Below are positions 23,350-27,447 of a stretch of 27,447 nt of DNA, one piece after another. Below the pieces are notes generated by a model. That model saw nothing but the letters and a program-made list of their open reading frames with translations. It did not search any database and had not been told where the DNA came from. Position 1 is the stretch's first letter. Each line of letters begins with the position of its first letter. The translations under genes were made by a program, and so were the position numbers. The stretch is from JAAYKS01 sp964479435 (lineage in GTDB: Bacteria; Bacillota; Clostridia; Saccharofermentanales; UBA5734). The stretch covers positions 1 through 27,447 of the forward strand of contig CAYZME010000017.1 of NCBI GenBank assembly GCA_964479435.1, written 5' to 3'.

Positions 23350-25055
23350 TGCGCAACACGTGGCTGCTGGCCTGGGCGATGTTTCGTGGAATCCAATGGG
23401 GAGGCGGGATCGGGGCGCGGCGCACACGCAAAATCAACCTCGGCCGGATGGGCAACCTGATCCTGGCGATGGTGATGGCCGGCTATTTCGTCACACTGGC
23501 CGTACTCGGCGTGCGCTCTGTGTATCCGCTTCTGGCGCCGGCCGGGATGCAAAGCGCCCTACCGTCGCTGGTGATCAGTTTGCTTTCGCTGCTGACCTTT
23601 CTGTTCGGGGTGATGTACGCGATCAGTGTCTATTACCACGCCAGTGACGTGGACAAACTGCTGCCCTTGCCCCTGCGCCCGGGGCAAATCGTCTTGGCCA
23701 AATTTCTCACGACGCTGTTGTATGAATACATCCTGGTGTGGCTGTTGGGCCTGCCGGCGCTGATCACATATGGGGTGCTGGAAGGCGCCGGGGCGCTCTT
23801 TTATTTCCGGGCGCTGGTGATCTTGCTGTTTCTGCCGGTGACGCCGCTGGCGCTGGCGTCGGTGCTGGTGATTTTGCTGATGCGCTTCGCCCCCGCCGCC
23901 CGCAACAAAGACCGTTTCAACATGGTCGCCAACATCGGTATCATGGCCGTGACGTTGTTGCTGGTTTTCGGCATGCAGCGCCTGCAGAGCCTGGCTGGAC
24001 CCGACCTGATCACGGCCCTGGCGCACAATGCCGCCGCGCTGGCGCGGGTTACGGCCGGTGTTTTCCCCGGCACCGCGTTCGCTGCCGCGGCCCTCGCCGA
24101 TTCCGCCGGGCGTGGCCTTACGCTTGATCTGCCGGGGTTTTTGTTGATCTGTGCCGCGAGCGTGGCGTTGCTGCTGCTGTGCGCGCGGGCCTTTTATTTC
24201 AAGGGTGTGATGGGTGTCGGCGCTTCGTTCGCGCGGCAACGCGCGCTTTCGCGCACGGAGGTGGCGTCGTTCGCCGCATCCGGCTCGGCTTTCTGGCTGT
24301 ATGTGCTCAAAGAGTTTCGCATTCTGTTGCGCACGCCGGTCTTTTTTATGAATAACCTGCTGATGAATCTCCTTTTTCCCGTGTTTTTTCTCGCGCCACT
24401 GCTTGCGTCCACGACGGGAGACACGGTGGAGCTCAAAGCCGCGCTGGTGTCGCTTCGCGCGGCGGCGTTTGCGCCGGGCGCGATCGCCGGCCCGATTGTC
24501 CTCGGCGGATTGGCGTCGGTGATCATTTTTATCTGTGGGACCCATGGCATCACGGCCAGCGCCATTTCCCGTGATGGGTCCAGCGCTTATTTTATGAAGA
24601 TCATCCCCATGAGTTACCGCGCGCAGGTGTACGCCAAAGTGATGACCGGCGTCCTGGTCAGTGCCGTCTCGGGTGTCATCGTGCTGGTGGCCGCGGCGGT
24701 GGTTTTGCGCCCGCCCCTCTGGTTTGTGCCGCTGCTGATCGTGACACTGGCGGCCGCGCTGGTGTTGCCCAACCTGGCGGGCATTTTGTTTGATCTGCGT
24801 CGCCCGAAGTTGGATTGGATCGACGAACAAAAGGCGGTCAAGCAGAACATGAATGTGCTGTACACCATGGGGATCGCGGCGATGGCCGGCGCGCTGGCGG
24901 TCGTGCCGCCGCTGTGGTTGCAATTGCGCTACCAGGCGGCCGCGACGCTGTATTCTTACGCGCTGGTCGTGGTGTATCTCCTGCTCGCTGACGGATGGTT
25001 GTACTGGCTCGTGCGGCGGTCCGCGCCGCGCAACCTGCGTGCCATGCAGGCCTGA
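23349..25055 (+). CDS. ABC-2 type exporter permease
   Basis: The 568-residue protein has about ten or more hydrophobic segments, including 36-56, 70-95, 120-145, 150-180 and 195-209, plus more in the C-terminal half. The intracellular string DVDKLLPLPLRPGQIVLAKF (100-120) is a known feature of large ABC-2 permeases partnered with such ATPases. GAGGGGAGG lies at 23329-23337, and ATG 23349 overlaps the ATPase stop. What it moves is not predictable from sequence. It ends 55 bases before a convergent gene, and no hairpin terminator is seen between them. Confidence 0.88.
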   Translation: MRNTWLLAWAMFRGIQWGGGIGARRTRKINLGRMGNLILAMVMAGYFVTLAVLGVRSVYPLLAPAGMQSALPSLVISLLSLLTFLFGVMYAISVYYHASDVDKLLPLPLRPGQIVLAKFLTTLLYEYILVWLLGLPALITYGVLEGAGALFYFRALVILLFLPVTPLALASVLVILLMRFAPAARNKDRFNMVANIGIMAVTLLLVFGMQRLQSLAGPDLITALAHNAAALARVTAGVFPGTAFAAAALADSAGRGLTLDLPGFLLICAASVALLLLCARAFYFKGVMGVGASFARQRALSRTEVASFAASGSAFWLYVLKEFRILLRTPVFFMNNLLMNLLFPVFFLAPLLASTTGDTVELKAALVSLRAAAFAPGAIAGPIVLGGLASVIIFICGTHGITASAISRDGSSAYFMKIIPMSYRAQVYAKVMTGVLVSAVSGVIVLVAAAVVLRPPLWFVPLLIVTLAAALVLPNLAGILFDLRRPKLDWIDEQKAVKQNMNVLYTMGIAAMAGALAVVPPLWLQLRYQAAATLYSYALVVVYLLLADGWLYWLVRRSAPRNLRAMQA

Positions 25056-25110
25056 ACGGGCACGCCGGCGGCGGCTCGGTGCGGGTGCGGGATTGGCGCA
25101 GGCCCGGCGA

Positions 25111-26217
25111 TTAGTCGACAGTGCCGGCCAGCAATTTCATCGCCATCGGGCGCGGACGCGCGGTGGTGCTGGCAATCTGTACCCGTTGGCCGGAACGCGC
25201 CGCGTCGTGTAACGCATGCATGACATCCAGCACGTGATAAGCCAGCTCACCGCTGCAGCGATTGGACCCTTGCGGCCGACCCTCCGCGACGCACTGCGCC
25301 AGGTCGGCAACCCCCAGCCCGCGGCTGTTCTCCGCGTACCCGTGTGTGTACGGCATCAGAGTCCATTCTTTCTGGTCATGTCGGCGCACCCAGACTTCAC
25401 CCCCGAATGTGTTGGGGTCAGGAACCTGGAGCGATCCTTCTGTGCCGTAGATCTCAAAGCGCGGCTGTGTGGAACTCCAAATATCAAAACTCATCGTCAA
25501 ACTGGCCGTAACCCCATTGGCAAAGCCGAGGATGCCGTTGACATGTGTCGGGACTTCAACGTCGATTTTTGTGCCAAATTTCGGTTCACTGGTGATGGTG
25601 CGCTGCGCGAAAGTGGTTTTGGCCTCGCCGGTCACGGTTGTGATCGGCCCCAGCAGGTTGACCAGTCCCGTCAGATAATAGGGCGCCATGTCAAAAACCG
25701 GGCCGCCCCCCGTCTGGTAATAAAAGGCCGGGTTGGGATGCCAGCGCTCATGGCCGGGCCCCAGCATGTTGACCGCGGCCGCGATCGGCTGCCCGATCCA
25801 GCCGTCGTCGATCAATTTGCGGCAGGTTTGATGTCCGGCGCCCAGAAAGGTGTCCGGCGCGCCGCCGAGGTACAGGCCTTTTTCGCGCGCGAGCGCGACC
25901 AGTTCAGCGCCTTCCTCGCGGGACACGGCCAACGGCTTTTCCACGTGGACATGCTTGCCGGCCAGCAAAGCCGCCTGGCACACGCTGTGATGCGCTTTGG
26001 GGATGGTGAGGTTGAGGACGACCTCAACCGCGGGATCGGCCAGAAGCTCTTCGACGGCACAGGCCGCGGCGATCCCATAGGTCTCGGCGGCCGCCTGGGC
26101 CTTGGCCGCGACCAGGTCGGCGCAAGCCACCACCTGGACGTTTTTCATCACTTGGGTCAGTGTTTTGAAATAAATGTCGCTGATGACCCCACAGCCGACG
26201 ACGCCAATACGGATCAT
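25111..26217 (-). CDS. Gfo/Idh/MocA family NAD(P)-dependent oxidoreductase
   Basis: The 368-residue protein has the nucleotide-binding N-terminus IRIGVVGCGVISDIY (2-16), NLTIPKAHHSVCQAALLAGK (69-88), the family EKP motif in HVHVEKPLAVS (89-99), and the downstream substrate domain with GGGPVFDMAPYYLTGLVNLLG (170-190) that carries the catalytic-type D-x-x-x-Y pattern. Members oxidise or reduce sugars, inositols and related polyols; the exact substrate is unknown. It starts at ATG 26217 with GGAGG at 26226-26230. A TATAAT -10 is at 26261 to 26256 on the minus strand and overlaps the repeat array, which suggests the array controls it. It is a single gene, divergent from the hydrolase. Confidence 0.92.
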   Translation of the reverse strand: MIRIGVVGCGVISDIYFKTLTQVMKNVQVVACADLVAAKAQAAAETYGIAAACAVEELLADPAVEVVLNLTIPKAHHSVCQAALLAGKHVHVEKPLAVSREEGAELVALAREKGLYLGGAPDTFLGAGHQTCRKLIDDGWIGQPIAAAVNMLGPGHERWHPNPAFYYQTGGGPVFDMAPYYLTGLVNLLGPITTVTGEAKTTFAQRTITSEPKFGTKIDVEVPTHVNGILGFANGVTASLTMSFDIWSSTQPRFEIYGTEGSLQVPDPNTFGGEVWVRRHDQKEWTLMPYTHGYAENSRGLGVADLAQCVAEGRPQGSNRCSGELAYHVLDVMHALHDAARSGQRVQIASTTARPRPMAMKLLAGTVD

Positions 26218-26255
26218 GGATCATACCTCCATTGGATGTTGTTGGTACTCGCACC

Positions 26256-26261
26256 ATTATA
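26256..26261 (-). promoter_or_regulatory. -10 element of the oxidoreductase promoter
   Basis: On the minus strand this is a perfect TATAAT, about 26 bases upstream of the GGAGG site. At 17-bp spacing the -35 position reads GCGTTT (26284 to 26279), a poor match, and TTGACG at 26279 to 26274 is only 12 bases away. The -35 region lies inside the 13-bp repeat array, so regulated or activator-dependent initiation is likely. Confidence 0.5.
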
Positions 26262-26270
26262 TCGTTCTCC

Positions 26271-26338
26271 CTGCGTCAAAACGCGACGTTTTGACGCAGC
26301 GTTAAAACGCGATGTTAAGACGCATCGTTAAAACGCGA
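26271..26338. repeat. Array of five 13-bp tandem repeats with a perfect 13-bp-arm palindrome
   Basis: Units begin at 26274, 26287, 26300, 26313 and 26326, each 13 bp. The odd units read CGTCAAAACGCGA, CGTTAAAACGCGA and CGTTAAAACGCGA; the even ones CGTTTTGACGCAG and TGTTAAGACGCAT. The pattern is therefore A-B-A-B-A with a 26-bp period. Bases 26271-26283 (CTGCGTCAAAACG) and 26287-26299 (CGTTTTGACGCAG) are perfect inverted repeats around CGA. Each A unit also carries inverted arms CGTY/AACG. It sits in the divergent intergenic region over the -35 of the oxidoreductase promoter, so an operator array for a DNA-binding protein is the leading idea. Confidence 0.85.
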
Positions 26339-26372
26339 GCGAAATTTAATTTGTGATTAGCTATGGAAACAA

Positions 26373-26401
26373 TTGATTTTTTCGACTCTCATTAGTATTA
26401 T
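26373..26401 (+). promoter_or_regulatory. Sigma-A-like promoter of the MBL-fold hydrolase gene
   Basis: TTGATT (26373-26378), a 17-bp spacer and TATTAT (26396-26401) match four of six and five of six consensus bases. The start site would be near 26408, giving about 50 bases of leader. The surrounding 26341-26430 stretch is much more AT-rich than the rest of the window. Confidence 0.65.
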
Positions 26402-26457
26402 GATGTGTATTATTCCCACTGGATGATTTCTGATCGAATAGCGGTAGGAGAAACAAC

Positions 26458-27174
26458 ATGCCCGACCAAGCGCACTATATCACGCAAGCCATGGGCCATG
26501 GAATTTGGCGCATCACCGAAGAGGGCGTCTACATGTATCTGGTAGAGGGGGACGACAGGGCGCTGCTGATCGACACCGGGTTCGGCCGGGGGGATCTGGC
26601 GGGCCTAGTGTCATCACTGACCGCGTTGCCGGTGACCGTTGTCAACACCCATGTCCATCCGGACCATGAGGGCGGCAACGGCCAGTTCCCACGGGTGCAC
26701 TTGCATTCGGCGGATATGTACCTTTCGCGGTTCCGCGAGGGGCCCTGCTCCCTGGTTCAGGTGGGCGAGGGATATATCTTTCATCTCGGCAACCGCTCGT
26801 TGATGGTGCTGGAGAACCCGGGCCATACGCCGGGCAGCATCAGCCTCTGGGATGCCCAGGCCGGGATTTTGTTTTCCGGTGATTCGCTGGGCGCCAACAC
26901 GCATTGGCTGTTTCTGGATGAGTCGCTGCCGCTGCGGGTCTTTCGCGACAGCCTGCGCCAGTTTCGCAGCATGGCCGATGTCATTCAAGCCATCTATCCC
27001 GCGCACGACCTCGCGCCGATCGGCGCGGATTACATCCAGGAGCTACTCGAATGCGTCGGCGAGATCCTCGCTGACCCCGGAGTAGGCGTCGCCTACCACT
27101 GCTTTGCCGGTTCAGCATTGTGTCACCGCGCGGGGCGCGCTTCGATCGCTTATGATCCGGTCAAAGCCAGATAA
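26458..27174 (+). CDS. MBL-fold metallo-hydrolase
   Basis: The 238-residue protein shows the two-metal metallo-beta-lactamase fold pattern: THVHPDHEGG (64-73) with His65, His67, Asp69 and His70, His123 in PGHTPGS, Asp142 in FSGDS and His183 in YPAHD. All seven ligand positions are present, so it is probably an active zinc or iron hydrolase. The nearest wider group is glyoxalase II-like and related hydrolases; the substrate is not predictable. ATG 26458 has TAGGAG at 26445-26450. It is divergent from the oxidoreductase and shares the repeat-bearing region with it, so the two may act on the same compound, but this is inferred. Confidence 0.9.
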   Translation: MPDQAHYITQAMGHGIWRITEEGVYMYLVEGDDRALLIDTGFGRGDLAGLVSSLTALPVTVVNTHVHPDHEGGNGQFPRVHLHSADMYLSRFREGPCSLVQVGEGYIFHLGNRSLMVLENPGHTPGSISLWDAQAGILFSGDSLGANTHWLFLDESLPLRVFRDSLRQFRSMADVIQAIYPAHDLAPIGADYIQELLECVGEILADPGVGVAYHCFAGSALCHRAGRASIAYDPVKAR

Positions 27175-27220
27175 ACCTGCGGTCCATCCCATCGCTTGAT
27201 TTTATATGATACGTATACGG

Positions 27221-27257
27221 CCCTGGGAGGAAAGGGATTTTCCCCCGGGGTGTTTTG
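27221..27257 (+). terminator. Intrinsic terminator after the MBL-fold gene
   Basis: A hairpin pairs 27221-27233 with about 27238-27250, with 12 of 13 pairs including two G-U pairs, around a GGGA loop. It is followed by TGTTTTG (27251-27257). It separates the hydrolase from the strong promoter downstream. Confidence 0.75.
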
Positions 27258-27359
27258 TATGGCGCCGCACATCAGACCGGGAGTAAAAACCCCGAAAAGC
27301 CTGATATTAGGGCAAAAAACGGCGGTAGAAAAACTCTTTGCATAAAAGCGAAAAGAAGG

Positions 27360-27388
27360 TTGACAGGTATCAAAAGGGATGGTATCTT
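27360..27388 (+). promoter_or_regulatory. Strong rRNA-operon-type promoter
   Basis: A perfect TTGACA (27360-27365) is followed by a 17-bp spacer and TATCTT (27383-27388). The 40 bases upstream are A-rich (GTAGAAAAACT, CATAAAAGCGAAAAG), like an UP element. Transcription would start near 27395, about 50 bases before the window ends. No coding start follows. Confidence 0.75.
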
Positions 27389-27394
27389 GTTTAA

Positions 27395-27447
27395 GCGTCT
27401 CGCGGGAGCGGGGCGGACGGACCTTGAAAATTGAACAGCGAGAAAAG
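27395..27447 (+). other. Probable 16S rRNA leader (right edge of window)
   Basis: The segment ending GACCTTGAAAATTGAACAG (near 27419-27437) closely resembles the conserved sequence just before 16S rRNA in many Firmicutes, where CTTTGAAAACTGAACA-like text forms part of the antitermination and processing leader. The 16S gene itself would lie beyond the right edge. The assignment rests on remembered leader text and the promoter upstream. Confidence 0.65.

Noticed and set aside
23559..24923. A 454-residue minus-strand open frame opposite the ABC permease
   Set aside because: It is rich in Gln, His and Arg, as expected from the complement of hydrophobic codons, and has no motif.
25056..25110. Terminator between the convergent permease and oxidoreductase genes
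   Set aside because: The 55 bases are GC-rich with no clear stem followed by T or A runs on either strand.
25216..26331. A 371-residue plus-strand open frame opposite the oxidoreductase
   Set aside because: It overlaps a clear Gfo/Idh/MocA gene and the repeat array, and it has no recognisable domain.
26271..26338. CRISPR array
   Set aside because: The units are only 13 bp and directly abut one another with no unique spacers, and no cas genes are present.
26274..26338. Replication origin iterons
   Set aside because: No DnaA box, rep gene or replication gene is near; the position between two divergent metabolic genes fits an operator better.

Overview
The window is GC-rich and densely packed, and looks like the chromosome of a Gram-positive member of the Firmicutes/Bacillota, probably class Clostridia. 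The reasons are a dockerin/cohesin pair at the cell surface, AGGAGG-type ribosome binding sites at most starts, sigma-A-like promoters, Firmicutes-style type IV pilus genes, and a right edge resembling the leader of a Firmicutes rRNA operon. No genus can be named from the sequence alone. No phage, IS element, CRISPR array or tRNA was seen.

Bases 1-8220 are a forward block. It holds the 3' part of a LytD-like glucosaminidase with three cadherin-like beta-sandwich repeats and a C-terminal dockerin, a membrane-anchored protein with a cohesin-like domain, a GtrA-family membrane protein, folC, an unrecognised membrane protein with Pro/Thr-rich linker and TPR-like end, and thrC. A good intrinsic terminator closes the block. 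The dockerin enzyme and cohesin anchor look like a small self-assembling surface module.

Bases 8275-9627 (minus strand) encode a transglutaminase-like lipoprotein. It is transcribed away from a type IV pilus/pseudopilus cluster at 9796-13734: pilC-like, a small pilin-like protein, two prepilin-motif proteins, a PilX-like protein and a pilT-like ATPase. No pilB or prepilin peptidase is in the window.

Bases 13948-22567 are an unbroken aromatic amino acid operon: tyrA, an aroE-aroK fusion, the DAHP synthase gene, aroB, aroA, aroC, aroQ and pheA. Together they cover every step from PEP plus erythrose 4-phosphate to phenylpyruvate and 4-hydroxyphenylpyruvate. An ABC-2 type exporter pair follows closely (22585-25055) and may be cotranscribed.

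The right end has a minus-strand Gfo/Idh/MocA oxidoreductase and a divergent metallo-beta-lactamase-fold hydrolase. Between them is an AT-richer regulatory region with a perfect 13-bp-arm palindrome inside an array of five 13-bp tandem repeats, the most striking non-coding structure in the window. A terminator and a strong rRNA-type promoter (TTGACA, 17 bp, TATCTT) then lead into a leader whose text resembles sequence just before 16S rRNA in Firmicutes.
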